Assembly (NCBI RefSeq): GCF_003112535.1
Contig: NZ_BEWA01000002.1
Span: 642,713 to 706,712 of the forward strand
DNA from: Streptomyces rishiriensis
Lineage (GTDB): Bacteria; Actinomycetota; Actinomycetes; Streptomycetales; Streptomycetaceae
Reading direction: 5' to 3'
DNA: 64,000 nucleotides
Below the pieces are notes generated by a model that was not told where the DNA came from, ran no database searches, and worked only from the letters and a program-made list of their open reading frames with translations. The position numbers and the translations under genes were made by a program. How positions within the stretch are numbered: the stretch's first letter is position 1; each line of letters opens with the position of its first letter. Positions 45,533 through 54,787 of this stretch are shown in pieces.

Positions 45533-46129
45533 ATGGAGCCCGAGCCCCTCACCCTCACCAGCGCCCGCCTGGTCCTGCGCCCCCTCGACCCACGGGACAC
45601 CGACGCGGTGTACACCGCGGCCCAGGACCCCGACGTCCAGCGCTGGACCACGATCCCCTCCCCCTACCTGCGCGAGCACGCCCGCGGCTTCATCGAACTG
45701 CTCGCCCCCGAGGGCTGGGCCACCGGCTCCATGTTCACCTTCGGCGTCTTCCTCCCCGACGGACCCCTCACCGGCGTCCTCAGCCTCACCATGCGCGCCC
45801 CGGGCACCGCCGAGGTCGGATTCTGGGCGGCCAAGGAGCACCGCGGCCACGGCTACACCACCGAGGCCGCCCTCGCCGCCTCCCGCTGGGCGTTCACCGA
45901 CCTCGGCGTCGACCGCGTCGAATGGCGGGCCGAAGTCGGCAACGAAGCCTCCCGCGCCGTCGCAAAGAACGCCGGCTTCACCCTCGAAGGCACCCTGCGC
46001 TCCGCCATCAACAACAAGGGCGTACGACGGGACTGCTGGCTGGCCGCCCTGCTCCCGTCGGACCTCGAACTGCCGTCCACCGCGCCCTACCTCCCCGCAC
46101 CCCCGCCCGCCGCCCCGTCCGGAGGCTGA
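45533..46129 (+). CDS. GNAT-family N-acetyltransferase (RimJ/RimL-like)
   Basis: 198 residues. It shows the RimJ/RimL pattern: LTLTSARLVLRPLDPRD at the start, acetyl-CoA loop in AAKEHRGHGYTTEA (R/QxxGxG/A type) and VEWRAEVGNEASRAVAKNAGFTLEG. It acetylates an amino group of an unknown acceptor (ribosomal-protein N-terminus or small molecule). The Pro/Ala-rich C-terminal tail is disordered. The ATG at 45533 is chosen; an in-frame ATG at 45497 would add 12 residues. It lies 51 bp before the YcaQ/AlkX-like gene on the same strand. Confidence 0.88.
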   Translation: MEPEPLTLTSARLVLRPLDPRDTDAVYTAAQDPDVQRWTTIPSPYLREHARGFIELLAPEGWATGSMFTFGVFLPDGPLTGVLSLTMRAPGTAEVGFWAAKEHRGHGYTTEAALAASRWAFTDLGVDRVEWRAEVGNEASRAVAKNAGFTLEGTLRSAINNKGVRRDCWLAALLPSDLELPSTAPYLPAPPPAAPSGG

Positions 46130-46180
46130 GGCCCCCGGGCCCGCCCCGCACTGTCAGACCCACCCCCTATCGTGCGAGCC

Positions 46181-47353
46181 ATGACGACCCCGCGCCACGC
46201 CACCGAGCTCTCCGCAGACGAAGCCCGCCGCATCGCCCTCCGGGCACAAGGCTTCCTCGGCACGCCCGACCGCAAGGCCGGCGTCCGCGGCGTCCTCCGC
46301 CACCTCGGCGCGGTCCAACTCGACACCATCTCGGTCCTGGCCCGCTCCCACGAGCTGATCCCCTACGCCCGCCTGGGCGCCGTCGGCCGCAAGACCGTCG
46401 AGGACGCCTACTGGCAGGACACCCACGCCTTCGAGTACTGGTCCCACGCCGCCTGCATCCTCCCCATCGAGGAATGGCCCCACTTCGCCTTCCGCCGCCG
46501 CGCCTACCGCAACCGCCCGCACTGGAACCACGCCCTCCCGGAGGGCACGTACGACCAGGTCGTCAAACAGCTCCGCGCCGAAGGCCCCCTCACCGCCACC
46601 GACTTGGGCGGAGCGAAGAAGACCAGCGAGTGGTGGGACTGGTCCGGCACCAAGGTCGCCGTGGAACGCGCCCTGATGTACGGGGAGGTGGTCTGCGTCG
46701 AACGCCGCGGCTGGAAGCGCGTCTACGACCTCGCCGAACGCGCCGTCCCCGCCGACCTGCTGCACGACGAGCTGGACGACGCCGAGTGCCTGCGCCGCCT
46801 CGTCCGCCTGGCCGGCCGGTCCCTCGGCGTGGGCACGCGCGCGGACATCGCCGACTACCACCGGCTCAAGGGCGAACAGGTCGACGCGGTGATCGCCGAC
46901 TCGGGCCTGGTGCCGGTCACCGTCGAAGGCTGGGGCAAGCCCGCCTGGGCCGACCCGGAGGCCCTGGACACACCCCCGCGCGGCCGCCACCGCACCACGC
47001 TCCTGTCCCCCTTCGACTCCCTGGTCTGGGAACGCGCACGCACCGAGCGGATCTTCGGCTTCACCCACCGCCTGGAGGCCTACGTCCCCAAACCCAAACG
47101 GGTGTACGGCTACTTCGCGATGCCCGTCCTGGCCGGCGGCCGGCTCGTCGGCCGCGTCGACCCCGCGCGGGAGGGACGCACCCTGGTCGCCAGGCAGGTC
47201 ACCCTCGACGGCCCCAAAGCGGTCCCGGCGGTGGCACAGGCCCTGCTCGAAGCGGCGACCTGGGTGGACTGCACGGACGTACGCGTGGAACGCGTGGACG
47301 CCCCGGAGCTGCGCGAGCCGCTCAGCAGGGAACTCGCCCGCGCACTCGCCTGA
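46181..47353 (+). CDS. winged-helix DNA-repair glycosylase-like protein (YcaQ/AlkX/AlkZ family)
   Basis: 390 residues. The HTH_42-type architecture is clear: helical N-terminus with AVQLDTISVLARSHEL (the Q-x-D active-site pattern of the YcaQ group), FEYWSHAACILPIEEWP, tandem winged helices, LLSPFDSLVWERARTERIFGF and a C-terminal YFAMPVLAGGRLVGRVDPA. Members unhook DNA crosslinks or alkylated bases. The protein is expected to act alone on DNA in the cytosol. The ATG at 46181 is chosen. No damage-response operator is visible in the 51-bp gap to the GNAT gene. Confidence 0.88.
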   Translation: MTTPRHATELSADEARRIALRAQGFLGTPDRKAGVRGVLRHLGAVQLDTISVLARSHELIPYARLGAVGRKTVEDAYWQDTHAFEYWSHAACILPIEEWPHFAFRRRAYRNRPHWNHALPEGTYDQVVKQLRAEGPLTATDLGGAKKTSEWWDWSGTKVAVERALMYGEVVCVERRGWKRVYDLAERAVPADLLHDELDDAECLRRLVRLAGRSLGVGTRADIADYHRLKGEQVDAVIADSGLVPVTVEGWGKPAWADPEALDTPPRGRHRTTLLSPFDSLVWERARTERIFGFTHRLEAYVPKPKRVYGYFAMPVLAGGRLVGRVDPAREGRTLVARQVTLDGPKAVPAVAQALLEAATWVDCTDVRVERVDAPELREPLSRELARALA

Positions 47354-47438
47354 CCCGCCGGGCCGACCTCCCCGGCCGCCCGACCGTCCCCGCCCTACCG
47401 TCGTCCCCGCCGGGTCCTCGGACCCGCGCGGACCGCGG

Positions 47439-48185
47439 TCAGCGGATCTCGAGGATCTTCTCCCGCATCGCGTACACGACCGCCTCCATCCTGGAGTGCA
47501 GCTGCAGCTTCTCCAGGATGTTGCGGACATGGTTCTTCACGGTGTTCTCGGAGATGAACAACTCCTTGGCGATGTCACGGTTGTTCATCCCCGTCGCCAC
47601 CAGCTTCAGCACCTCCAGCTCCCGGTCCGTGAGCCGCGGCGCGGGAACGAGCCGGCGCTCGTCCGTCCGCTGGATCATCGACTTGAACTCGGTGAGCAGC
47701 TTCGACGCCATGGAAGGGCTGATCTGCGACTGCCCGTCGGCGACCGCGCGGATCGCGGTGGCGACCTCGTCCGTGGAGATCTCCTTGAGGAGATAACCGG
47801 TCGCGCCCGCCTTGATCGCCTCGTAGAGGTCGGCCTCCTCGTCGCTGATCGTCAGCATGATGATCTTCGCGCTGGGGGCCACCTCCTTGATGGAGGTGCA
47901 GGCCTCGATGCCGCCGCGCTTGGGCATCCGGACGTCCATCAGCACGATGTCGGGCAGCAGATCGGCCGCCTTGTCCACCGCCTCGGCGCCGTCCCCCGCC
48001 TCACCGACGACCTGGATGTCCTCCTCGGCCGCCAGCACGATCTCCAGCCCCCGGCGGAACAGAGCATGGTCGTCCACGACAAGGACTCTGATCGGCTCCT
48101 TGTGTGAAGTGCCCCCGTCCGGGCCCATGCCGACGACGCCGTCGTCGACATCGTCGTCCCGCATCGGTCCGAAGGTGTCCGCCAT
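47439..48185 (-). CDS. NarL/LuxR-type response regulator (orphan)
   Basis: 248 residues. An acidic N-terminal extension of about 30 residues (RDDDVDDG) precedes the receiver domain with acidic pocket DD38-39, phospho-acceptor D84 (VLMDVRMP), T/S switch and Lys in YLLKEIS. A LuxR helix-turn-helix (LTDRELEVLKLVATGMNNRDIAKELFISENTVKNH) ends the protein. No histidine kinase gene is adjacent, so the partner is elsewhere. The ATG at 48185 has a strong ribosome site (GGGGGAGGAA). It lies downstream of hpf on the same strand. Confidence 0.92.
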   Translation of the reverse strand: MADTFGPMRDDDVDDGVVGMGPDGGTSHKEPIRVLVVDDHALFRRGLEIVLAAEEDIQVVGEAGDGAEAVDKAADLLPDIVLMDVRMPKRGGIEACTSIKEVAPSAKIIMLTISDEEADLYEAIKAGATGYLLKEISTDEVATAIRAVADGQSQISPSMASKLLTEFKSMIQRTDERRLVPAPRLTDRELEVLKLVATGMNNRDIAKELFISENTVKNHVRNILEKLQLHSRMEAVVYAMREKILEIR

Positions 48186-48309
48186 CGTTCCTCCCCCTGA
48201 AGGCTGTGGCCGTGGTCCTGAGCCATCGCCAACCCAAGGCAACGACCCACCGGTTGAGCCGCCCTGCCATGATTCCATGCCCGGACCACAACGCGGCCAC
48301 CGAGCGAGG

Positions 48310-48340
48310 CCCCAGGGGTCGCGCACGGGTGCCCCTGGGG
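48310..48340 (-). terminator. probable hairpin between hpf and the response regulator
   Basis: A 9-bp stem CCCCAGGGG/CCCCTGGGG (48310-48318 with 48332-48340), 13-nt loop. A further CTCCAGGGGCAC copy nearby could compete. Confidence 0.5.
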
Positions 48341-48388
48341 GCGCACACGCGCTCCAGGGGCACACCGCTCACCAGTCACCGGGCAGGA

Positions 48389-49081
48389 TCAGCCGCCCAG
48401 CGTGCCACCCGCCTCGGGTGCGTGCGCCTGGGCCACCATCGGGTCGGTGTCGAGGTAGATCACGCCGTAGTCGTAGGCGTGCCGCCGGTAGACGACGCTG
48501 GGCTGCTTCGTCTCGGAGTCGACGAACAGGTAGAAGTCGTGTCCGACCAGTTCCATCTCGTAGAGGGCCTGGTCGAGTGTCATCGGAGCGGCTACGTGGG
48601 TCTTCTCGCGCACCACGAGGGGGCCGTCGCCCTGCACCTCGAGGGAGCCGATCTTCTTCGTCGGCACACTGTTCGCCTCGCCGGCCGGCACGGGCTGCCC
48701 GTCGCCGTTGAGCGTGGCCACGCCCGGGACGTGGTCGGGAACCTCAGCCGCGGACAGCCTGCGGGAACCGCGGCGCGTGTACCGCTTGTCATGCTGCTTG
48801 CGCAGCTGGGCGTCCAGCTTCTCCGCCGCCAGGTCGAGTGCCGCGTACGCGTCGCTGGCCGACGCCTCCGCCCGGATCACAGGGCCGCGGGAGTGGAGCG
48901 TGATCTCCACTCGGTCGCACCGGTCGGCTTGTCGGGGGTTGGGCTCCTTGGACACCTCGACGTCGAGGCTGATCACCTTGCCGTCGAGCTTCTGGATCTT
49001 CTCCAGGTTCAGCTTCTCGGCCACGTGCTTGCGGAACCGCTCGGGCACCTCGGTCTTGCGGCCCTTGACGACGATGTCCAC
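48389..49081 (-). CDS. hpf: ribosome hibernation promoting factor, long form
   Basis: 230 residues. The N-terminal S30AE domain (about 1-105, MDIVVKGRKTEVPERFRKHV) binds the small subunit. A linker leads to the C-terminal dimerisation domain (about 165-225, PMTLDQALYEMELVGHDFYLF), which joins two 70S ribosomes into a 100S dimer in stationary phase. The GTG at 49081 gives the conserved start, with a GGAG site eight bases upstream; open frame further upstream is not family-like. Expected to be induced on growth arrest. Confidence 0.94.
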   Translation of the reverse strand: MDIVVKGRKTEVPERFRKHVAEKLNLEKIQKLDGKVISLDVEVSKEPNPRQADRCDRVEITLHSRGPVIRAEASASDAYAALDLAAEKLDAQLRKQHDKRYTRRGSRRLSAAEVPDHVPGVATLNGDGQPVPAGEANSVPTKKIGSLEVQGDGPLVVREKTHVAAPMTLDQALYEMELVGHDFYLFVDSETKQPSVVYRRHAYDYGVIYLDTDPMVAQAHAPEAGGTLGG

Positions 49082-49396
49082 GCAGAACTCCGTTCCCGGA
49101 TCACTCCGCTTCGCAGGCGGAGCGTCTCCCTTTTGCACCAGGCTCCGGTGAGTACCGGAACCTCCGACTCGGCGACTTCCACCTCCTCCTCCCCCATGGG
49201 CGAGATCTACACCCCAGGTGCTGCAGGGGATTACGAAAACCCGCAGCACGGCATTCGGATTTGAGAGGTGTGGCCTGCGGCTTTCCCTCACAACCGAACA
49301 TATCTCGCCCGGACGGATGTCGTCACCCTCTACTGCGGCGTACCTCCGTTCAGGTCAATTGACTCTCTCATTACCTGCAACGACGCAAGTTATCGA
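49082..49396 (-). promoter_or_regulatory. hpf upstream region
   Basis: 315 bp between hpf and the comF-like gene, less GC-rich than its surroundings in the 49,290-49,420 part. It should contain the hpf promoter(s). I could not identify a convincing -35/-10 pair and see no gene. Confidence 0.4.
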
Positions 49397-50520
49397 TCAG
49401 TTCCGGTTTATTTCGAATGAGCCCGGCGATGCCGCGACCACGGCCGCGCACAGCACGTCACCCGGACGGCCGGAGCAGCCCGCACCGCCTTCACCGCCCG
49501 ACCCCGACGCCCCCACCGGGGCGCCGCCTGTGCCCTCCTCCCTCGCACCGGACGGCTTCACCTTTCTGCGTTCCCGAGTCACACCCCCGTACACGGCCCC
49601 CGCACCACCACCACACATCCCACCCTCCGTCTCCCCGACGTCCTTCACGCTCCCCGTACCCGCACCGCCGCCGTCCATCCGCCCCACCTGCGCCGCACCG
49701 CCCAACCGGCCGAACGGGCGACGCTCAAGGCGTTCCGGGTCCCCGGAGCACTCCCGGCCCACCGGGTCCTCCGGGTCCTCCGGGTCCTCCATATCCACCG
49801 GGTCCACCGGGCCGGCTCGGTCCGGACCCGCCCCCGTCGCCTCCCGCACCGCACGAGCCGCCTCCGCCAGCGAAGCGCCCGTCGTGACCAGGTCGTCGAC
49901 GAGCACCACCGGAGCACCGCACAGCACCCGCACGCCCCGGGCGCCACGGCCAGCGCGCCCACCAGATTGTCGAGCCGCCCCCGGGAGTCGAGCCCCGCCT
50001 GATCGGCCACCGGCCGCCGCTGCCGCAGCACCGCGGCCACCCGCGCCGGCACCCCGGTCCGCCGCAACTCCCCGGCCGCAGCCAGCGCGATACGCCGCGC
50101 CGGATCATGACCACGGGCCCGGACGGCGGCACGGGAGGAGGGGACGGGGACGAGGAGGACGCCGCTGGGGGGTTGGGGGGCCTCCCCCTCCCCCACCCCC
50201 GCCCCCCGCAGCCCCGCCCGCACCGCTCCCGCCAGCGCCGCTCCCAGAGGGCGTGCGAGCGCCAGCGCGCCGCGTTCCTTGTGGGCCAGCAGCACTGCCC
50301 GTACCTCGTCCGCGTACGGGGCCGCCGCGTGCACGGCGGGCAGCCCGGGCGGTTCGAGCACGGGCCGCACCCGGAACGGCACGGTCCCCGTCCCGCACAG
50401 TGCCGTGCGGCACTGCGGGCAGAGCACCGTCCGTGCCCTGCCGCAGCCCCCGCATTCGCCGGGCAGCACCAAACCGGCGAGTTCCTGCCACCACCTGCGA
50501 ACGGCTTCCACGTGGATCAC
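49397..50520 (-). pseudogene. ComF-like phosphoribosyltransferase, one-base frameshift
   Basis: Frame 1 gives about 195 residues from the GTG at 50520: zinc-knuckle cysteines (GECGGCG, LCPQCRTALC), KERGALALARPLGAAL, LVPVPSS and RGHDP. Coding sense then breaks near 49936. In the next frame the PRPP loop VVLVDDLVTTGAS continues and ends at AAVVAASPGSFEINRN, the family C-terminus. Adding one G to the GGGG run (CCCC at 49935-49938) restores a continuous frame, so this is either a real one-base deletion or a sequencing error. About 100 residues of Gly/Pro/Asp repeat are also inserted between the PRPP loop and the C-terminus. In bacteria with DNA uptake ComF aids transformation; its role in actinobacteria is unclear. 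Confidence 0.78.
49762..49788 (-). repeat. 9-bp tandem repeat CCGGGTCCT x3
   Basis: Three exact units in tandem, encoding EDPEDPEDP on the minus strand in the insert of the ComF-like gene; looser copies continue to about 49815. Confidence 0.8.
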
Positions 50521-50551
50521 TGTGCCAGCGCCGGAGACTGCTCACCAGCCC

Positions 50552-50584
50552 TGTGGAAAACCACCCGGAGCGGTCTGTGGATAA
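50552..50584. promoter_or_regulatory. two DnaA-box-like 9-mers
   Basis: TGTGGAAAA (50552-50560) and TGTGGATAA (50576-50584) lie in the same orientation 24 bp apart. The second is the exact complement of the E. coli consensus TTATCCACA. They lie in the gap between lpqB and the comF-like gene; whether DnaA binds is unknown. Confidence 0.4.
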
Positions 50585-50594
50585 CTCGAACTCA

Positions 50595-50630
50595 GGCGAC
50601 GGAAGTCGACGGGGCGACGGAAGTCGACGG
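50595..50630. repeat. 18-bp direct repeat, two exact copies
   Basis: GGCGACGGAAGTCGACGG at 50595-50612 and again at 50613-50630, with a decayed third copy after. It lies next to the DnaA-like boxes, upstream of the comF-like gene. Confidence 0.85.
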
Positions 50631-50780
50631 AAGGCGTCGGAAGGCGGTCGCAGCCGATCGGGCGGACAATCGAGTCACGCGGAAAACGCAAAGGGCGCGA
50701 GGGCTTCACCGTTCACGGAAGCGGACCTCCCAGGAGGGCGAGGCCCGCCCGGCAACTCCCGTCACCGGCCAGGAATGGGT

Positions 50781-52622
50781 TCACCCCGGGTAGAACGCGA
50801 CCGAGGCGGTCTCCTTCAGCGTGCGCCATCCGCTCCCGCCGGGCAGCCACAGCAGCCCGTCCTTGGAGGTCGCGAACAGCGGGAGGTCGCTGTCCTCGGA
50901 CGCGGCGATGCTCCGGACCTCCGTGAGGCCCGGCAGTGTGCCCGCCTCGGGGAACGAGCCGTCGCACTGCACGTACTGGACCTGCTCGACGCCGCCTGCC
51001 TCACGCCCGACCACCACGAGGCGGCTGTCCCCGGCCCACGACATGGCCGTGACCTTTTCCAACTCGGGTGTCGCGGAACGCAGTTCCTGGACCGACATCG
51101 CCGGTCGCGTGCCGTCGCCGACGCCTCGTTCGATCCGCCCGATGAGCAGCGACTGCTTGCCGCCCTTGTCCACGACGAGCGCGATGCGCACCCCGTCCGC
51201 CGCCACGCGCACGGCGTTGATCCGGCCGTCCAGGCCGGGGGTGAGCACCTTGAGGGGCTCGCCGCCGCCCTTCTCCAGCAGGAGCAGCCGCGGGTCCGCG
51301 GGATCGCGGTCGGCGACCCACAGGTCGCCGTGGGCGTCCCAGCTGGGCGTGGTGAGCCGGTCGGTCTCCGTCTTGCCCTTGCTCTCCAGGACGGGGTCGC
51401 CGATGGAGTTGCCGGACAGGGTGGAGGCGACGTAGAGCGTCCTGCCGTCGAGGGCGACGCCGGCCGCGCTGTGCTCGTCGTGGGCCACGGCTACCGAGCG
51501 CAGCGCCTTGGCGCCGTCGCCGAACGCTCCGGGCACGGGGTCGGCCTTGGTGTCGCCGCTGCCGCTGGCCATCCGCACGAGCCGGTGCTGGGCGTCGATG
51601 AAGTAGAGGTAGCCGGGGCTGCTCTGCGAGCCGCGGGCGGCGACGGCGGCGGCCCGTTCCTCGTTGAGGGAGCACAGCTGGGTTCCGCCCGCGCGCAGCG
51701 CGACCTCGTCGACGGTGGGGGCCAGGCTCTGCAGGGAGAACAGCAGTTGGGCCGCCATCTCGTCGCACTTGCCCTGTCCGATGTGGGCCGCCCTGTCGTT
51801 GAGCGGCACGGTGAGCTTGTTCTGGTCGTCGGGCGTCAGCGAGGTGACGCCCTTGGACAGGGCGGTGCCGGTGGGGAAGCTGGATCTGACGACGGGGCGG
51901 AGCCAGCTGGTGGGGCCGGTGAGCACGGAGCGCACCATCTGCGTCATCGGGTCGACCCGCTCGCGTACGTAGACGGGGTCGGCGACGGCCATGGGCTGCC
52001 CGGAGGCGTCCGCCTTGGTGTTGGACGCGAAGTAGTACTTGTTGACGGCGACGTAGTTGCGCTGGAAGTCGGACTTGCCCATGACGACGCCTGTGGGGAG
52101 GGCGTCGATGCGCCACTGGCCGGTCTTCTTGTCGCGGGTGAGGTGGACCGGCTGGCCGTAGCTGCCCGAGGCGGGCGCGTACGACTGCTGGGCGTCCACG
52201 GTGGCGACGCGGGTGCCGGTCAGGACGAAGGAGAAGTCGTCGCCGCCTTCCCTGGTCCCGGCGGGGCCGGCCTCGGTGGCCGGTCCGTCGGCGAGGACCG
52301 TGGTGGAGCGTTCGGGCTCCCATGTGCGGGCCGCCCGGTCGGTCAGGTACTGCCGGGCCGTGGAGTAGCGGGGGTCGTCGCTGGTGAGCGCCTCCAGGAA
52401 GCCCTGGACGATCTCGGCGGGCGGTGCGTCGTCCCGGGGCGGCATCGCGAACACCCGTACCTGGGTGTCCTGGCGCGGGGTGGACTCGACGTTGCGCAGG
52501 TCCCCGCTGTCGGGCATGGAGGCGCATCCGGACAGCAGGACCACACCGCAGGCGGCGTACGCCATCGCGCGCCCCGGCGTGCGGCCGCTCCGGGTTCCCC
52601 CCTCGCGCTGCTCAGCGCCCAC
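50781..52622 (-). CDS. lpqB: lipoprotein LpqB (GerMN and beta-propeller domains)
   Basis: 613 residues. A signal peptide ends at the lipobox LLSGC (C33). An N-terminal NTF2-like part (about 60-170) is followed by a GerMN domain (about 190-320) and a WD40-like beta-propeller (about 330-610). LpqB is the accessory lipoprotein of the MtrAB two-component system and modulates MtrB outside the membrane. The GTG at 52622 overlaps the end of mtrB by 11 bp, as expected for a coupled operon. Confidence 0.94.
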   Translation of the reverse strand: MGAEQREGGTRSGRTPGRAMAYAACGVVLLSGCASMPDSGDLRNVESTPRQDTQVRVFAMPPRDDAPPAEIVQGFLEALTSDDPRYSTARQYLTDRAARTWEPERSTTVLADGPATEAGPAGTREGGDDFSFVLTGTRVATVDAQQSYAPASGSYGQPVHLTRDKKTGQWRIDALPTGVVMGKSDFQRNYVAVNKYYFASNTKADASGQPMAVADPVYVRERVDPMTQMVRSVLTGPTSWLRPVVRSSFPTGTALSKGVTSLTPDDQNKLTVPLNDRAAHIGQGKCDEMAAQLLFSLQSLAPTVDEVALRAGGTQLCSLNEERAAAVAARGSQSSPGYLYFIDAQHRLVRMASGSGDTKADPVPGAFGDGAKALRSVAVAHDEHSAAGVALDGRTLYVASTLSGNSIGDPVLESKGKTETDRLTTPSWDAHGDLWVADRDPADPRLLLLEKGGGEPLKVLTPGLDGRINAVRVAADGVRIALVVDKGGKQSLLIGRIERGVGDGTRPAMSVQELRSATPELEKVTAMSWAGDSRLVVVGREAGGVEQVQYVQCDGSFPEAGTLPGLTEVRSIAASEDSDLPLFATSKDGLLWLPGGSGWRTLKETASVAFYPG

Positions 52623-54786
52623 GAAATGCCTCCCCTTGCTCGTCCACGCCCTCCGCGCCGGCGTGCGACCGGCCCCGGTTCCCCCTGGACGCCGTGTGTG
52701 CGACGTCGTCCGCCGGGCCCGGGTCGCCTGGAGCGCCGGTGCCCGCGGTGTCCGCCCGGTCCGGGCTCCGGCTCTCCGCCGTCGTCCGGGGGGCGGGTTC
52801 GTCCTGGTGCCGTGCGCCGCCCGAGCCCGGCGCGGGCCGGGACACCACGCGCGCGCCGTTGCCGGGCAGCGCCGTGGGGTCGGCCGTGGGTGGCGTCGTG
52901 CCCGTGCGGGGCGTGAGCGGGGTCCGGGCGGCCGACGACTGTTCCGTGGCGGGCTGTACGGGGACCGTCGCGCTCTTCTGGCCGCCGCCGCGCGGCACGC
53001 CGGCGTCGTCGAGCTCTCCCCTGTTGCGGCGGGAGTCCTTGGGTTCCAGCGGTATCGGTGAGCCGCGCAGCGGTTCGTCGGCGGTGCGGGGCAGGGTCAG
53101 CCGGAACTGGGAGCCGCCGCCGGGCTCGCCCCAGGCCTGCAGCCATCCGCCGTGCAGTCGCGCGTCCTCCAGGGCGATGGACAGGCCCAGGCCGGTGCCG
53201 CCGGTGGTACGCGCGCGTGCCGGGTCGGCGCGCCAGAAGCGGCTGAAGACGCGGGTGGCCTCGCCGGGCTTGAGCCCGACGCCGTAGTCGCGCACCGCGA
53301 TGGCGACGGCTCCGCCCGCGGCGGCGAGTTTGACGATGACGTCCTTGCCCTCGCCGTGTTCGACGGCGTTGACGACGAGGTTGCGCAGCACGCGCTCCAC
53401 GCGCCGGGCGTCGGCCTCGGCGACGACGGGCTGCTGGTCGCCGAGGACGCGGACGGTGGCCCCCTTGCGTTCGGCGAGCGGCGCGGCCCCGCTGACGACG
53501 CGCCGTACGACCTCTCTGAGGTCGATCGGCTCGGCCTCCAGGGCTGCGGCGCCGGCGTCGAAGCGGCTGATCTCCAGCAGGTCGGCGAGGAGCGTCTCGA
53601 AGCGGTCGAGCTGGTCGGCGAGGAGTTCCGCGGACCGGGCGGTGACGGGGTCGAAGTCGACGCGGGCGTCGTGGATGACGTCGGCGGCCATGCGGACGGT
53701 GGTCAGGGGGGTGCGCAGTTCGTGCGAGACGTCGGACACGAACCTGCGCTGCATCCGTGACAGCTCCTCCAGTTGCTGGATCTTCAGCTGGAGGTTCTGC
53801 GCCATCTTGTTGAAGGCCTCGCCGAGGCGGGCGATGTCGTCCTCGCCGGTGACCTTCATCCGCTCCTGCAGGCGTCCGGCGGAGAGCCGCTCGGCGATCC
53901 CGGCGGCCATCCGCACGGGTGTGACGACCTGCCGCACGACGAGCCAGGCGATGGCTCCGAGGAGGACGACGACGAAGAGTCCGGCGGTCGCGAGGGTGCC
54001 CTTGACCAGGCTGAGCGACTTCTCCTCCTGCGTGAGCGGGAAGAGGTAGTACAGCTCGTAGGCCTCGCCGTTGGGGTCGTTGATCTGTTTGCCGATGACG
54101 AGTGCGGGCTGCGATTCCTTGTCGTTGAGGTACATGATGCGGGAGTAGCTCTGCACGGCGCCGGTGCCGCTGTTGACGCGTTCGCGCAGGTTCTCCGGGA
54201 CGCTCTTGTTGGGGTCGACGAAGCCGGAGGCCCGCGGCCCGCGGCCGCCGCCGCTGTCGTCGACGGGGGGCAGGGTGACCACGTCGAAGGCGCCCTGTCC
54301 GCCGCTGGACAGCGACAGTACGAGCTCGCTCATCCATTCGGTGACGTTCTGCGAGCCGCGGCCGCCCGCCGGTGCGGTGCCGTCGGCGGGGCGGGAGCCG
54401 ACGGCTTCGTCGGCCTTCTGCTTGGCGACGGCGAAGCCGCCGGTGGCCTGGCTCTGGGAGGCCCTGACCTTGGCGTCCAGCAGTCCGTTGCGGACCTGCC
54501 CGATGACCACGAAGCCCAGCAGCAGGACGACGCCGAGCGACATCAGCAGCGTTGTGGCGACGACCTTGAGCTGGATGTTGCGCCGCCACAGCCGCATGAC
54601 GGGAAGCAGCGGCCGACGCACCCAGCGCAGCAGCAGCCTCAGGACGGGGCTGTTGCGCACCCCGTCCCGCAGCAGTCCGCGCCCGAGGAGGCGGGCGGAG
54701 CGTGATCCCGGCGTGTCACGGCCGACAGGCCGCTCCGGGCGGGCCCCGGACCGTCCGGGGGCCGAAGCGGCGCTGTCCCCGGTCAT
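52612..54786 (-). CDS. mtrB: sensor histidine kinase MtrB
   Basis: 724 residues. A basic N-terminus, TM1 (about 75-97), an extracytoplasmic domain (about 100-270), TM2, HAMP (about 300-340), the H-box with H355 (SHELRTPL) and an HATPase domain with N, G1 and G2 motifs (VNAVEHGEG, GVGLKPGEA, GTGLGLSIALE) are all present. A Pro/Thr/Arg-rich C-terminal tail of about 130 residues follows. MtrB phosphorylates MtrA and links cell-cycle and envelope cues to development in Streptomyces. The ATG at 54786 follows the mtrA stop by 1 bp. Confidence 0.95.
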   Translation of the reverse strand: MTGDSAASAPGRSGARPERPVGRDTPGSRSARLLGRGLLRDGVRNSPVLRLLLRWVRRPLLPVMRLWRRNIQLKVVATTLLMSLGVVLLLGFVVIGQVRNGLLDAKVRASQSQATGGFAVAKQKADEAVGSRPADGTAPAGGRGSQNVTEWMSELVLSLSSGGQGAFDVVTLPPVDDSGGGRGPRASGFVDPNKSVPENLRERVNSGTGAVQSYSRIMYLNDKESQPALVIGKQINDPNGEAYELYYLFPLTQEEKSLSLVKGTLATAGLFVVVLLGAIAWLVVRQVVTPVRMAAGIAERLSAGRLQERMKVTGEDDIARLGEAFNKMAQNLQLKIQQLEELSRMQRRFVSDVSHELRTPLTTVRMAADVIHDARVDFDPVTARSAELLADQLDRFETLLADLLEISRFDAGAAALEAEPIDLREVVRRVVSGAAPLAERKGATVRVLGDQQPVVAEADARRVERVLRNLVVNAVEHGEGKDVIVKLAAAGGAVAIAVRDYGVGLKPGEATRVFSRFWRADPARARTTGGTGLGLSIALEDARLHGGWLQAWGEPGGGSQFRLTLPRTADEPLRGSPIPLEPKDSRRNRGELDDAGVPRGGGQKSATVPVQPATEQSSAARTPLTPRTGTTPPTADPTALPGNGARVVSRPAPGSGGARHQDEPAPRTTAESRSPDRADTAGTGAPGDPGPADDVAHTASRGNRGRSHAGAEGVDEQGEAFRGR

Positions 54787-54787
54787 G

